The notes: generated by a model from the letters alone, not told the origin. DNA of 43,848 bases from an uncultured Dorea sp. (GCA_947388185.1 CANDQP010000012.1:1-43848); one strand, 5' to 3'. Shown: positions 7,846-16,464, counted from the stretch's first letter. A program made the numbers and translations.

Positions 7846-8712
7846 TTATGGCTTTGTTTGGGCGGATACTCGTTTTATGGGACGGGCGTTGACGGATCTG
7901 GATTGTGAGGGCTTTCGGCGTGCAGGTATTTGTTCTGAGCGCGCAGGCCCCGCCTGTGCTGACTTTGATTTTGAAGCCTGCCGTGCTGGAGTGTCGTGTT
8001 CGGCGCTTTTCCGGCGTTTGGGGGCGGAGCGTTGTGAACTGGAACGGCGTTCTTCGGCGGAATAAAGTTCTGTGCGGCGGCGTTCTTCGGCGAAATGCCT
8101 TGCTTCAGCCCTCCGGCGTTCGGCGGCCCTGAAGCGGGCGAGTTCCCGTCGATCGCGTTCCCGCTCTTCCGCCTGCCGGCGGGCCATCTCCTTCCTCCGC
8201 GCCCGCTCTTCCATGCGCTGTGCGACCCGGAAGGGAGCCAGGAAGGTCCAACAGATGATCCGGACGGTTATAATACCGAAAAATGCACCGATACTGTCGA
8301 TCATAACGTCCTTCTTGGAAGGACCGCGCCCGTCGACGAAGGATTGGTGGTATTCGTCTCCGGCGGCAAAGCCGACGCAGATCAGACCGGCGACCAGCAT
8401 CAACGGGAATCCCCGCAGTCCATATACATAAAACGGGAATGAAACAGCGATAGCCAGACAGAAATACTCTGTCATATGGGCAAGCTTCCGGACGGGATAC
8501 TCAATCCGTTTGGCATAATAACCAAGCTGATCCTCAGATATTCCAACGTCAAAAGTGTCGTTCCCGATCTCAACAATCTTATAGCTGACGGTATAGCTCA
8601 AGCTTCCGGAAGCCTCGCCGGACTGTGCCGAGAAGCTGTAGATCACGTACATCATACATATGGCAGGCAGAAATGACAGCGGCTTCAGGAAAAATAATAT
8701 TAACTTCTTCAT
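7846..8712 (-). CDS. VanZ-like membrane protein with long charged C-terminal tail
   Basis: A 288-residue protein. Residues 1-160 form a VanZ-like domain: about four helices, a YSFSAQSGEASG motif in the first extracellular stretch, KLAHMTEYF, and DEYHQSFVDGRGPSKKDVMIDSIGA. VanZ proteins confer low-level teicoplanin resistance in one well-known case; most have unknown cell-envelope roles. Residues 165-288 are a low-complexity Arg/Ala/Glu/Ser tail with repeated EERRR blocks, first coiled-coil-like and then strongly basic. The ATG overlaps the stop of the upstream phosphatase (ATGA), so the two are translationally coupled. The tail might bind RNA, DNA or acidic envelope polymers, but nothing shows this directly. 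Confidence 0.85.
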   Translation of the reverse strand: MKKLILFFLKPLSFLPAICMMYVIYSFSAQSGEASGSLSYTVSYKIVEIGNDTFDVGISEDQLGYYAKRIEYPVRKLAHMTEYFCLAIAVSFPFYVYGLRGFPLMLVAGLICVGFAAGDEYHQSFVDGRGPSKKDVMIDSIGAFFGIITVRIICWTFLAPFRVAQRMEERARRKEMARRQAEERERDRRELARFRAAERRRAEARHFAEERRRTELYSAEERRSSSQRSAPKRRKSAEHDTPARQASKSKSAQAGPARSEQIPARRKPSQSRSVNARPIKRVSAQTKP

Positions 8713-9503
8713 GAAATAATCCCTCCAAGCTTCTTAAGAAAATCTTCAAGGACATCTTCTACAGAATCCGTGGTATGAACTGCATATTCCTTAATACCAG
8801 GCGCTCCGCCGGACATAGCGTAGCTGCATCCGGCAAACTGGAGCATCTCTACATCGTTATACTGGTCGCCGAATGCCATACATTCCTCGGGCCTGATTCC
8901 AAGGTGAGCTGCAAGGTCCGCGAGAGCAGTTCCCTTATTGGCGTTCGGTGCGATAAAGTCAATCCAGATCAGACCAGACGTAACGACCTTGATCTCATCG
9001 CGGAATAATTCCTGGAAATGAGCTTCTATATCATCCGTGCCGGCAAAATCACAGATGGCGACCTTTAGAAAAGGCTCTGTGACATCAGCCAGATCGTCTA
9101 CGGTCCTTAAGTCATAGTGCAGGACTTCCTGTATGTGCCGGATGAATGCCGGATCCTTGGAATCCGTATAGCATGCGGATTCGCAGGACAGGAGGCAATG
9201 GCATCCGCCGCGTTCCCGGACGGCCCGGAAGATGCGAAGCCCCAGATCCCTGTCGATCAGCCCTCTGGAAATAACCTGGTTATTGCAGATACACAGGGAA
9301 CCATTCTCCGCTATGTAGAAGATATCATCCTTGACGGGAGCGAAGAGAAGCTTGAGGTTATAGTGCTGCCTGCCGCTTGCCGCCGCGAAGCGGATCCCCT
9401 GTTCCTTTAGCTTCCTGATAATATCATATATCTTAGGATTAAGCGCCTGGGCGCCGTTTTTTAATAATGTGCCGTCCAGATCGCTTGCGATTAATTTTAT
9501 CAT
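8709..9503 (-). CDS. Cof-type HAD-superfamily hydrolase
   Basis: A 264-residue HAD phosphatase of the Cof/YidA subfamily. Motif I is DLDGTLL near the N-terminus (SDLDGT), motif II is AAASGRQ, and motif IV is FGDQYNDVEML. A C2-type cap domain occupies roughly residues 85-190. Such enzymes dephosphorylate sugar phosphates, flavin or pyridoxal phosphates with broad specificity, in the cytoplasm. It has AAGGAG upstream and is the first gene of the two-gene operon with the VanZ-like protein. The natural substrate cannot be deduced. Confidence 0.9.
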   Translation of the reverse strand: MIKLIASDLDGTLLKNGAQALNPKIYDIIRKLKEQGIRFAAASGRQHYNLKLLFAPVKDDIFYIAENGSLCICNNQVISRGLIDRDLGLRIFRAVRERGGCHCLLSCESACYTDSKDPAFIRHIQEVLHYDLRTVDDLADVTEPFLKVAICDFAGTDDIEAHFQELFRDEIKVVTSGLIWIDFIAPNANKGTALADLAAHLGIRPEECMAFGDQYNDVEMLQFAGCSYAMSGGAPGIKEYAVHTTDSVEDVLEDFLKKLGGIIS

Positions 9504-9571
9504 GGTGTTCTCCTTTTCAAAGTCTGCCGCTTATCTGAGACTTAAGCTTTAGGCGTCTCAAAGCCGCGGCG

Positions 9572-9620
9572 TTCATGCAGGCATGAAACCCTTGACCTTT
9601 TGACGCTTGTATCATATTAT
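9572..9620 (+). promoter_or_regulatory. rpiB-like gene promoter with upstream inverted repeat
   Basis: TTGACC (9592-9597), a 17-base spacer and TATTAT (9615-9620), about 40 bases before the ATG at 9661. Just upstream, TTCATGC and GCATGAA (9572-9587) form a palindrome centred on AG, in a position suited to an activator or operator site. Confidence 0.55.
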
Positions 9621-9660
9621 AATATAAAAATAAGATGAATGGAAGAGAGGAAATGTATAA

Positions 9661-10101
9661 ATGAAGATCGGAATCGGAAATGATCATGCAGCAGTTGTGA
9701 TGAAGAATGAGATTGCAGCATATCTTGAGGAATTGGGATATGAAGTTGCAGACTACGGAACAGACAGCGAGACAAGCTGCAGTTACGCGGAATACGGAGA
9801 GAAGGTTGCCAGGGCAGTTGCGGCGAAGGACGTGGATCTGGGGATCTTGATCTGCGGGACAGGTGTTGGGATCTCCCTTGCGGCCAACAAGGTGAAGGGA
9901 ATCAGAGCGGCAGTGTGTTCGGAGCCGTGTACGGCAAGACTGTCGAGGCAGCATAATAATGCGAATGTTCTTGCATTTGGTGCGAGGATCATCGGGATCG
10001 AGACTGCCAAGGAGATCGTGAAGGCGTGGCTTGATGCGGAGTTTGAGGGCGGAAGGCATCAGACGAGGGTGGATATGATCATGGCGATCGAGGAGAGATA
10101 A
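9661..10101 (+). CDS. rpiB: RpiB/LacAB-family sugar-phosphate isomerase
   Basis: A 146-residue protein of the ribose-5-phosphate isomerase B / galactose-6-phosphate isomerase fold. It shows the N-terminal phosphate-binding GNDHA, the catalytic Cys65 in LICGTGVGIS, and the HNNANVLAFGAR block. It would interconvert ribose-5-phosphate and ribulose-5-phosphate (or allose/galactose-6-phosphate) in the cytoplasm. It is monocistronic, with its own promoter and a strong terminator. The LacI-controlled operon that starts 1.6 kb downstream encodes a ribokinase-like kinase, which would feed this enzyme if its product is ribose-5-phosphate. RpiB is also a recurring partner of DERA-type microcompartment loci. 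The exact substrate is not certain. Confidence 0.88.
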   Translation: MKIGIGNDHAAVVMKNEIAAYLEELGYEVADYGTDSETSCSYAEYGEKVARAVAAKDVDLGILICGTGVGISLAANKVKGIRAAVCSEPCTARLSRQHNNANVLAFGARIIGIETAKEIVKAWLDAEFEGGRHQTRVDMIMAIEER

Positions 10102-10129
10102 GAACTGAAGAGAACGGCGGCTTCAAAAG

Positions 10130-10189
10130 CTGTCCTGAAAATGTTGTTGAGGAAGGTGTTCCGAATAACATTTTCAGGGCAGTTTTTTT
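10130..10189 (+). terminator. Strong intrinsic terminator after the rpiB-like gene
   Basis: A 19-base arm (10130-10148, CTGTCCTGAAAATGTTGTT) pairs almost perfectly with 10164-10182 and is followed by seven T residues. It also separates the gene from the convergent LacI repressor. Confidence 0.9.
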
Positions 10190-10229
10190 GTGTGGAGGGT
10201 GGGAGGTGTCAAGGGGGCGGGGAAGGAGG

Positions 10230-11252
10230 CTACGGTATCAGCTTTTCAGAGCCGCGTATCTTTAGATGCGGCTGCAAAATGATTCTGTTTAAGGAATCTG
10301 GTTCCGAAGACTGACGGATTCTGCCGAGAAGCGTATGTACAGCCAATGCTCCCATCTCGATTGTGGCCCTTGCGACAACAGTTATAGGATTGCTGATAAC
10401 ATCATAGGACAAGAATTCATCGAAACCTACAACTGCAAAATCATCGGGAATCTTCAGGTTATTTTCCTTTAGAACCGACAGGCAGCCCAATGTCATAAGG
10501 TTATTGCAGCAGAAGATGGCGGTTGGATGCTTTTTTGATTTTAATATCTTTTTCGTAGCTTCGACCCCGCTTTCATACATAAAATTGCCGGTGTACTGCA
10601 AAGACCGGGGAGGAACCATGTTGATCGAACGATAGGCTTCAAGGTATCCTTCCAGACGGTCACGCCCCGGAATAGATGACATAGGACCATGGATGATTGC
10701 TATTCTCCGGTGGTTTTCAGTGAGCAGAAGTTTGGTTGCTTCATAAGCCCCGGTTACGTTGTCTATAAATACACCGTCACAATTCAATCCGCTGATATCA
10801 CGGTCGATCAATACGATAGGAATATTCATTTTCTGAATGTTTTTCAATAATTCTTTGCTTTTCTGAGACGTCTCCATAACTGGGGTGATTATCAAGCCCC
10901 GCACCCGGTTTTTGATAATTGACTGGAGTGTGTTCAATTCCTTCTGGACATTTTCATTTGTGTTGTAGAATATCAGATCAAAATCAGTTTGATCCAGTTC
11001 TTTTGTGATTCCTTTGATGACTTCGCCAAAAAACGGGTTAGTTATATCTGGGGTAACGACTGCAATATTGTGACTTTCATTCTTGGACAGACTGCGGGCG
11101 ACTGTACTGGGAATATAATTTAAAGCATCGATTGCAGCATAGATTTTTTCACGGGTTTCCTGCTTTACATACCCGGAGTTGTTAAGCACTCTTGATACGG
11201 TTGATAATGAAACGCCTGCATATTGCGCGACATCATAAATGGTAACTGACAT
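10230..11252 (-). CDS. LacI-family transcriptional repressor
   Basis: A 340-residue regulator. The N-terminal helix-turn-helix (residues 4-23, TIYDVAQYAGVSLSTVSRV) and the hinge (ALNYIPSTVARSL) are canonical, followed by a periplasmic-binding-protein-like effector domain containing VIDRD-like and PTAIFCCNN segments. It should bind sugar and release its operators. Start: ATG at 11250-11252 with AGGAGG at 11262-11267; a TTG two codons earlier is too close to the ribosome site. It is divergent from the sugar ABC transporter operon, and palindromes with the GCGC centre typical of LacI operators lie in both 5' regions (11297-11320 and 11583-11600), so self-control and operon control are likely. 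Confidence 0.93.
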   Translation of the reverse strand: MSVTIYDVAQYAGVSLSTVSRVLNNSGYVKQETREKIYAAIDALNYIPSTVARSLSKNESHNIAVVTPDITNPFFGEVIKGITKELDQTDFDLIFYNTNENVQKELNTLQSIIKNRVRGLIITPVMETSQKSKELLKNIQKMNIPIVLIDRDISGLNCDGVFIDNVTGAYEATKLLLTENHRRIAIIHGPMSSIPGRDRLEGYLEAYRSINMVPPRSLQYTGNFMYESGVEATKKILKSKKHPTAIFCCNNLMTLGCLSVLKENNLKIPDDFAVVGFDEFLSYDVISNPITVVARATIEMGALAVHTLLGRIRQSSEPDSLNRIILQPHLKIRGSEKLIP

Positions 11253-11296
11253 ATACAATAACCTCCTGACAAATTAATATAAAGATTTTCGCCGGC

Positions 11297-11320
11297 ATAT
11301 GAAGAAAGCGCTTTCATATG
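11297..11320. promoter_or_regulatory. LacI-type operator in the repressor leader
   Basis: A perfect 12-bp palindrome GAAAGCGCTTTC (11304-11315) sits inside a longer nested repeat CATATGAA...TTCATATG. It lies in the 5' untranslated region of the LacI gene, as expected for autoregulation. The core also resembles CcpA cre sites, so catabolite control is an alternative. Confidence 0.65.
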
Positions 11321-11364
11321 TTTGGGGAAATATTCTCTTTTAACGAGATGTGAGATTTGCCTAT

Positions 11365-11392
11365 ATTATACTATAACATGATAAAAAAGCAA
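11365..11392 (-). promoter_or_regulatory. Promoter of the LacI-family gene
   Basis: On the minus strand, TTGCTT (11387-11392), a 16-base spacer and a perfect TATAAT (11365-11370), about 110 bases before the start codon and upstream of the operator at 11297-11320. Confidence 0.6.
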
Positions 11393-11543
11393 TAAATATT
11401 ATTTGATTAGAATAGTTTACTCTGACAGAAGCGATGACATTGTCTGTAAAGTGTGAGATATATTGGAATAATTTGGAAATATCAAGGGGAACTGATAATT
11501 TTAAGTACAAATCCTATGAAAAGGAACATATTTTAAAAATATA

Positions 11544-11578
11544 TTGACGAATGTTACAAGTAGTGTTATTCTTATAAT
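11544..11578 (+). promoter_or_regulatory. Promoter of the LacI-controlled sugar operon
   Basis: TTGACG (11544-11549), then 17 bases, then TATTCT (11567-11572). A perfect TATAAT (11573-11578) directly follows and may be the actual -10 with a poorer -35. The operator starts five bases downstream. Confidence 0.6.
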
Positions 11579-11582
11579 AAAA

Positions 11583-11600
11583 TATGGTAGCGCTTCCATA
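11583..11600. promoter_or_regulatory. LacI-type operator at the transport-operon start site
   Basis: TATGGTAGCGCTTCCATA is an 18-bp palindrome with one mismatched pair around the GCGC centre. It covers the expected transcription start, so bound repressor would block initiation. It shares the AGCGCT core with the site at 11297-11320. Confidence 0.75.
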
Positions 11601-11695
11601 AAAGAAAAGTAAAAAGTTTGATTTTATGCTGAACACCTCAAAGGTGTCACAGTGTGTCCCGAGAATAGGGGCAAGAGCAAAGAAAGGAGAAAAGT

Positions 11696-13036
11696 ATGAG
11701 AAATACGTGGAAAAAGAGATGTGCGATGGTAATGGCCGTTGTATCAGTTGTGGGAGCATTGGCAGGCTGCAGTAAAGCCGGAGACGGTAACGGTTCAGAA
11801 TCATCCTCTGGAGATAGCGGCCCTGTAAAATTAACGTTTAAAACGTTGGCATGGATCAAGGCCGAACAGGAAGAGCAAAAAGCGGTTATTGACGAGTGGA
11901 ATGCAGAACATCCGGATATACAGGTCGAATTGCAGTCGGCAGACTGGTCAACTGCCACGAATGAATTACTGACGGCATTTGAGACCGGGGATGTACCAGA
12001 TATTTTCCATTATTCGCAGCCGATCATATCTGACTGGAAAGATCTGGGTTATCTGGACGATATGTCCGTGATGCTCACTGATGAAGATAAAGCAGACGTT
12101 AATGATGATATCTGGGGCGGCCTTACAGCATCAGACGGTTCGATTGTGGGTGTGCCGATTCAGTATGAGGTTGATGTAACGTTTTATAATAAAGAGATAT
12201 TCAAGAAATACGACATTACCCCGCCGACAATGGATGATCCGTGGACATTTGATGAGATGGTTGACGTGGCACGGATGATTCAGGAAAAAGAGGGGATACA
12301 GGGTATGAGTTTCCCGGGGCCTGATCATTTTGGCAGAGTGTTTACTGAGGTATGGGCGCCGAAGATCGGGGATCCTCTTGTCTACACCAAGGATGACGGA
12401 AGCTTTGAAGTGAAGCTGAATGACGAATCGAAGGAGTTCTTCAAGAAGATCAAGGATTTGTTCGATGAAGGGCTGATCTCGCAGTCTATGCTTGCTTCGG
12501 ATGCGAATACGATTGCTTTGAATGAGTTCATGGGCGGTAAATCAGGTATGCTTGTGGGTTACGGTTGCTGGTATCGGTCTCAGTTTATCAATGAGACTGA
12601 AGGGATGGCGGATGCGATAGATTGGGGTGTCGCAGCGCCGATTGCTGTGAATTCTACAAGTGTTTACGGATATATTCAGACATTAAGCGTGCCAAAGGAA
12701 GGAAAGCATAAGGAAGAAGCCTATGAATTCCTGAAATGGTACTGGAATAAAGAGAATACTTTGAAGGTTGCTAAGGCGGCATATATTATGCCGGGACGTA
12801 ATTCTGCGATTCAGGATGAGAGCCTTGCAACAGAGGAGGATTCATGGGATCTTTGTCAGGAAGCCGTACAGAAGAATGTTCTGCCGGATTATGTAAAATT
12901 GCCAGGATGGGGACAGTTTACAGAGGGTGTTGCGCTTACACTGTGTGCAGAGTATTTCGCAGGAACTATAGAGTTCGATGATTTTATCTCCAGGTTTGAA
13001 GCGGAAGGTTCAAGGATCCTCAATGAGAATAAATAA
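11696..13036 (+). CDS. Sugar ABC transporter solute-binding lipoprotein (UgpB/MalE class)
   Basis: A 446-residue lipoprotein with a signal peptide ending in the lipobox LAGC (Cys at about residue 25) and a Gly/Ser-rich linker, then a family 1 extracellular solute-binding domain (ADWSTATNELLTAFETGDVPDI and the later WYWNKENTLKVAKAAY are typical). It captures a carbohydrate outside the membrane and delivers it to the two permeases encoded next. The start has AAGGAG upstream. No ATPase gene is present in this operon, so a shared MsmK/UgpC-type ATPase elsewhere is expected. The ligand may be an oligosaccharide or glycoside, because a glycosidase-like gene ends the operon. Confidence 0.93.
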   Translation: MRNTWKKRCAMVMAVVSVVGALAGCSKAGDGNGSESSSGDSGPVKLTFKTLAWIKAEQEEQKAVIDEWNAEHPDIQVELQSADWSTATNELLTAFETGDVPDIFHYSQPIISDWKDLGYLDDMSVMLTDEDKADVNDDIWGGLTASDGSIVGVPIQYEVDVTFYNKEIFKKYDITPPTMDDPWTFDEMVDVARMIQEKEGIQGMSFPGPDHFGRVFTEVWAPKIGDPLVYTKDDGSFEVKLNDESKEFFKKIKDLFDEGLISQSMLASDANTIALNEFMGGKSGMLVGYGCWYRSQFINETEGMADAIDWGVAAPIAVNSTSVYGYIQTLSVPKEGKHKEEAYEFLKWYWNKENTLKVAKAAYIMPGRNSAIQDESLATEEDSWDLCQEAVQKNVLPDYVKLPGWGQFTEGVALTLCAEYFAGTIEFDDFISRFEAEGSRILNENK

Positions 13037-13063
13037 GATGTGCATTTTGCGGGGGATGAGCAA

Positions 13064-13945
13064 ATGACGAATAAAAGAAGCAAACGAAAGAAATTATTGC
13101 TGTTAATTCCTACGGGTATTATGATTTTGGTTCTCAGCCTTTATCCTACATTGCGGGGAATATATCTGGGGTTTACGAATTACAGGGTCGGAAGACCGAT
13201 AGAGTTTAATGGCGTTGATAATTATGTGGGAATTTATAATTCCGGTTATTTGGGGATTATTTTTAAAAATATTGGTTTGATGCTGTTGATTTCTGTTATT
13301 GCGATCTATGTGATCAGTTTGGCGTTGGCGTTGCTGCTTAATAGTGAGATTCCGTTCAGGGGATTATGGAGGGCACTTTTGATCATCCCCTGGGCGGTGC
13401 CCCCGATTGCTAAGATCTCAATGTGGAAGGCGGTTTTTAATCCGGTATGCGGGTATCTTAATGCATATCTGCTGAAATTACACCTGATCGATCAGGCAGT
13501 CAATTGGACGACAGATATTAATTTTGCGAAATATACGGTAATTACAGTATTTGTATGGGGATGTGTACCGTTTACGGCATTGTCCTTGTTGGCTACGCTG
13601 CAGCAGGTACCGACTGATATCCATGAAGCGGCAGTATTGGATGGGGCTAATTCTGTCAAATATTTTCGATATATCGTACTGCCGTATCTGAATCAGACAA
13701 CGGCAATTACAATGTCGCTGGTCGTGGTTTGGATTATGAATGACTTCTCAAGCCAGTATCTTCTGACGAAGGGAGGCCCGGGTTCTGCCACATTGACACC
13801 TATGGTTGAAGCATACAGGCAAGGATTTACCTATGGTAATTTTGGGTTTGCCAGTGCATATGGAAATACTATGATCGTCTGTGTGTCTGTATTGATCTTC
13901 ATCTATATTAAATCCATGAATGCAAGAGATAAGGGGGTCAACTGA
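13064..13945 (+). CDS. Sugar ABC transporter permease (MalF/UgpA class)
   Basis: A 293-residue inner-membrane permease with six helices. The EAA-loop EAAVLDGANSVKYFRYIVLPYL marks the site that contacts the ATPase. The start at 13064 follows a GGGGGA ribosome site; a GTG at 13040 would add eight residues without a good site. It is the first of two permeases forming the channel for the upstream binding protein, and its stop overlaps the next start by one base. Confidence 0.92.
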   Translation: MTNKRSKRKKLLLLIPTGIMILVLSLYPTLRGIYLGFTNYRVGRPIEFNGVDNYVGIYNSGYLGIIFKNIGLMLLISVIAIYVISLALALLLNSEIPFRGLWRALLIIPWAVPPIAKISMWKAVFNPVCGYLNAYLLKLHLIDQAVNWTTDINFAKYTVITVFVWGCVPFTALSLLATLQQVPTDIHEAAVLDGANSVKYFRYIVLPYLNQTTAITMSLVVVWIMNDFSSQYLLTKGGPGSATLTPMVEAYRQGFTYGNFGFASAYGNTMIVCVSVLIFIYIKSMNARDKGVN

Positions 13946-14784
13946 TGAGCAGAAAGATGAAATACAATTGCCGGCAAATCATGAAATTGCTGTTGATGCT
14001 TATACTGATGACGTTTGTGGTATTTCCGTTTCTCGTATGTTTAAGCCATACGTTTAAATACGAAGGGGAGATCAATTCGCTGACACCGCATCTTATTCCT
14101 AACAAGTTTACGTTGGATAATTTAAAAGAATTATTTGCGGATAAAGAATTCTTCAGGGGAATATTCAACAGTCTTAAGATATCACTGGTAACGATGTTTT
14201 TGACAACAGTGTTGGCACTGCCTGCCGCATACGCTATTGCACGGCTAAGGAGCAGATTCAACCCTGCGATCCAGGGCTGGATCGTGCTCAGCCAGATGAT
14301 TCCTGTAATCACTCTGACTGTACCGTTATATCTTTTTCTTAGAAGTGTAAGACTGACAGATTCGCTGCAGGGGTTGGTGCTTGTCTATACGATCTGGTCA
14401 ATTCCGACGACATTATGGTTGTTAAAAGGATTTGTGGCAGGATTTCCGATTGAACTTGAAGAAGCAGCGTCGATTGACGGATGTGGAATATTCAAGATGT
14501 TTACTAAGGTAATGCTTCCTAATATTCTTCCAGGGGTGCTGACGGCGGGAATATTTGCATTTATTGGAGCATGGAATGAATTCTTTTTTGCGCTGTGCTT
14601 CCTTAAATCCAATGAATCCTTTACATTGTCTATGAAGTTATATCAATATATAGGCCTGGCGGGGCAGTCAAGAGACGGTATGCTGGCAGCAGCCTCGCTG
14701 CTGGCTTCGTTGCCGGGGATTATATTATTTGCGTTTTTCCAGAAGTATTATGTGGCAGGATTGACGGACGGTTCTGTCAAATAG
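13945..14784 (+). CDS. Sugar ABC transporter permease (MalG/UgpE class)
   Basis: A 279-residue permease with six helices and the EAA-loop ELEEAASIDGCGIFKMFTKVMLP. The N-terminal cytoplasmic segment is short, and the sequence around NSLKISLVTMFLTTVLALPAAYAIARL is typical of the MalG group. Its ATG overlaps the stop codon of the first permease (TGATG), which couples their translation and fits a 1:1 heterodimer. Confidence 0.93.
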   Translation: MSRKMKYNCRQIMKLLLMLILMTFVVFPFLVCLSHTFKYEGEINSLTPHLIPNKFTLDNLKELFADKEFFRGIFNSLKISLVTMFLTTVLALPAAYAIARLRSRFNPAIQGWIVLSQMIPVITLTVPLYLFLRSVRLTDSLQGLVLVYTIWSIPTTLWLLKGFVAGFPIELEEAASIDGCGIFKMFTKVMLPNILPGVLTAGIFAFIGAWNEFFFALCFLKSNESFTLSMKLYQYIGLAGQSRDGMLAAASLLASLPGIILFAFFQKYYVAGLTDGSVK

Positions 14785-14806
14785 CATTGAGAGGAGGGTG
14801 GTGCTG

Positions 14807-15730
14807 ATGAACAAGAAAATAGTTGTTTTTGGCAGTTATGTTACAGATTTGACAGTGTTTGCGCCACAGCTGCCGGTTCCGGGCCAGACAATTTTGGGGA
14901 AATACTTTAAGAGCGGGCCGGGCGGAAAAGGTTCTAACCAGGCAGTAGCGATCCATAGAACAGGTACGAATGTAACATTTGTAACAAAGCTGGGGAAAGA
15001 TGCGCTGGGGGATATGGCGAGAGTATTTTACGAGAATGAAAAAATGTCATTGGAAGGGGTGCTATGCGACGATGTCTATGAGACAGGAGCAGCACTGATC
15101 ATAGTTGATGAGCAATCGGCGCAGAATGAGATCGTAGTTGCCCTGGGAGCGTGCGGACATTTTACCGAGCAGGATGTGGAATTTGCTAAAAAGATCATCT
15201 CTGATGCAGATATATTACTGGTCCAATTGGAGACAAATCTTGAAGCTACGGAGGCCGTGGTAAGATACGCGAAGGAGAGAGGAGTGCTTACGATCCTGAA
15301 TCCTGCGCCGGCCAAAGCGCTTAAAAGGGATTTTCTTGAAAATATTGATATTTTGACACCAAATGAAACAGAAGCTTCCAGTCTGACAGGGATCTATGTG
15401 GATCAGGCGGACGATGAGAGTATCAGAAGGGCTGCCAGGGAGTTGCTTTCGGCAGGCGTGGGAAAGGTGATCATTACATTGGGGGAGAGAGGAGTATATG
15501 CCAGTGACGGCAATGAAGAGCTTTTCTATGAGCCGATAAAGACGGGGGAGGTTGTAGATACGACAGGTGCGGGAGATGCATTTAACGGAGGATTTGCGGC
15601 AGGAATTGCTCAGGGGCTTGAATTTTTTCAAGCGATCAAATATGCGACAGTCGTCAGCAGCCTTGCGGTGACACGGGTAGGGACTGCACCGGCAATGCCG
15701 CATAAGAGTGAGATTATTAAATATCTGTAG
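14807..15730 (+). CDS. PfkB-family carbohydrate kinase, ribokinase-like
   Basis: A 307-residue PfkB kinase. Signature 1, GPGGKGSNQA (37-46), and signature 2, DTTGAGDAFNGG (251-262, catalytic base Asp257), are both intact, and NPAPA (165-169) and the NE motif in LTPNETEA (184-190) are as in ribokinases. It would phosphorylate a ketose, pentose or nucleoside-like sugar released inside the cell, using ATP. The start at 14807 has GAGGAGG nine bases upstream; a GTG at 14798 is too close. It sits in the transporter operon, and an RpiB-type isomerase nearby suggests ribose or a similar pentose as product, though this is inference. Confidence 0.88.
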   Translation: MNKKIVVFGSYVTDLTVFAPQLPVPGQTILGKYFKSGPGGKGSNQAVAIHRTGTNVTFVTKLGKDALGDMARVFYENEKMSLEGVLCDDVYETGAALIIVDEQSAQNEIVVALGACGHFTEQDVEFAKKIISDADILLVQLETNLEATEAVVRYAKERGVLTILNPAPAKALKRDFLENIDILTPNETEASSLTGIYVDQADDESIRRAARELLSAGVGKVIITLGERGVYASDGNEELFYEPIKTGEVVDTTGAGDAFNGGFAAGIAQGLEFFQAIKYATVVSSLAVTRVGTAPAMPHKSEIIKYL

Positions 15731-15750
15731 GAGATAAGAAGGAGGCAGTG

Positions 15751-16461
15751 ATGGATAACAGAGTAAAAGACATTTGTCAAAGTGTACATATCTTGCCGGA
15801 TAAATATATTTACAGAGTCGTTCACCGGATCATGGAAGGAGATTGTGAGTATGACCACGGTCCGCGCATGGTTGAGATTAAGGAATTATATGTAGACAAA
15901 TATCCGGTAACAAATCGGATGTATAAGGAGTTTATGGATGAATCAGGCTATAAGCCCTGTGACTGTAATAATTTCCTGAAACACTGGGAGAATGGAACAT
16001 ATCCGGAGAAATTGGCAGAGTACCCGGTTGTGTGGGTCAGCCAGCAGGATGCAAAAGCGTATGCGTCATGGGCGGGTAAACGTCTGCTCTATGATTATGA
16101 ATGGCAATATATTGCAGGGGGAAGAGAGAAACACAGATATCCCTATGGTGATGTGCTGGATAAACAGAAGTGCAATCATAACAGGGGAAGCCTTACGCCG
16201 GTGGATGAATATCCAAAAGGAGCGAGTCCTTTCGGAGTGATGGATCTATGCGGAAATGCCAGAGAATGGGTAGAAGATATTATTGATGACGGAAAACACA
16301 AGTTTACCTTTTTAAGAGGGGGATGCTATTTCCAAGCACCGCATTTCTGGCATACTGACGGAGGTGCAAGACCTGTAGATCATCATCTGAAATTCCAACT
16401 TCTGAATGAAGGACAGAACAGATGCCAGACAACAGGATTCCGTTGTGTGAAGGAGGTGTGA
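15751..16461 (+). CDS. SUMF1/FGE-fold protein lacking the formylglycine-enzyme cysteines
   Basis: A 236-residue protein with the FGE-sulfatase (SUMF1/EgtB/PvdO) fold: YPVTNRMYKEF (51-61), YPVVWVSQQDAKAYASWAGKRL (91-112), DEYPKGASPFGVMDLCGNAREWV (152-174) and the terminal TGFRC. In true formylglycine-generating enzymes two copper-binding cysteines lie in the GSYxCxxxxCxR region; here the matching segment is GCYFQAPHFW (191-200), with Gln195 and Trp200 instead. It is therefore unlikely to modify sulfatases, which suits an anaerobe because that reaction needs oxygen. A carbohydrate-binding or accessory role to the next gene is plausible. Start: ATG at 15751 behind AAGGAGG. Confidence 0.8.
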   Translation: MDNRVKDICQSVHILPDKYIYRVVHRIMEGDCEYDHGPRMVEIKELYVDKYPVTNRMYKEFMDESGYKPCDCNNFLKHWENGTYPEKLAEYPVVWVSQQDAKAYASWAGKRLLYDYEWQYIAGGREKHRYPYGDVLDKQKCNHNRGSLTPVDEYPKGASPFGVMDLCGNAREWVEDIIDDGKHKFTFLRGGCYFQAPHFWHTDGGARPVDHHLKFQLLNEGQNRCQTTGFRCVKEV

Positions 16462-16464
16462 TCG

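Larger units (their letters stand above)
11253..11695. other. Regulatory intergenic region between lacI-like gene and sugar operon
   Basis: A 443-base AT-rich gap containing the minus-strand promoter and operator of the repressor, then the plus-strand promoter and operator of the transport operon. A small hairpin (ACACCT/AGGTGT near 11634-11648) lies in the leader before the AAGGAG ribosome site. No gene-like reading frame was found here. Confidence 0.7.

Noticed and set aside
7823..8442. Overlapping plus-strand frames rich in Arg and Cys opposite the VanZ-like tail
   Set aside because: They arise from the low-complexity, GC-rich repeats of the minus-strand coding tail and lack ribosome sites and domain content.
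11304..11315. CcpA cre site as the main meaning of the GCGC palindromes
   Set aside because: Both sites are fuller palindromes flanking a LacI-family gene and its divergent operon, so a local operator is the simpler reading; dual use is not excluded.
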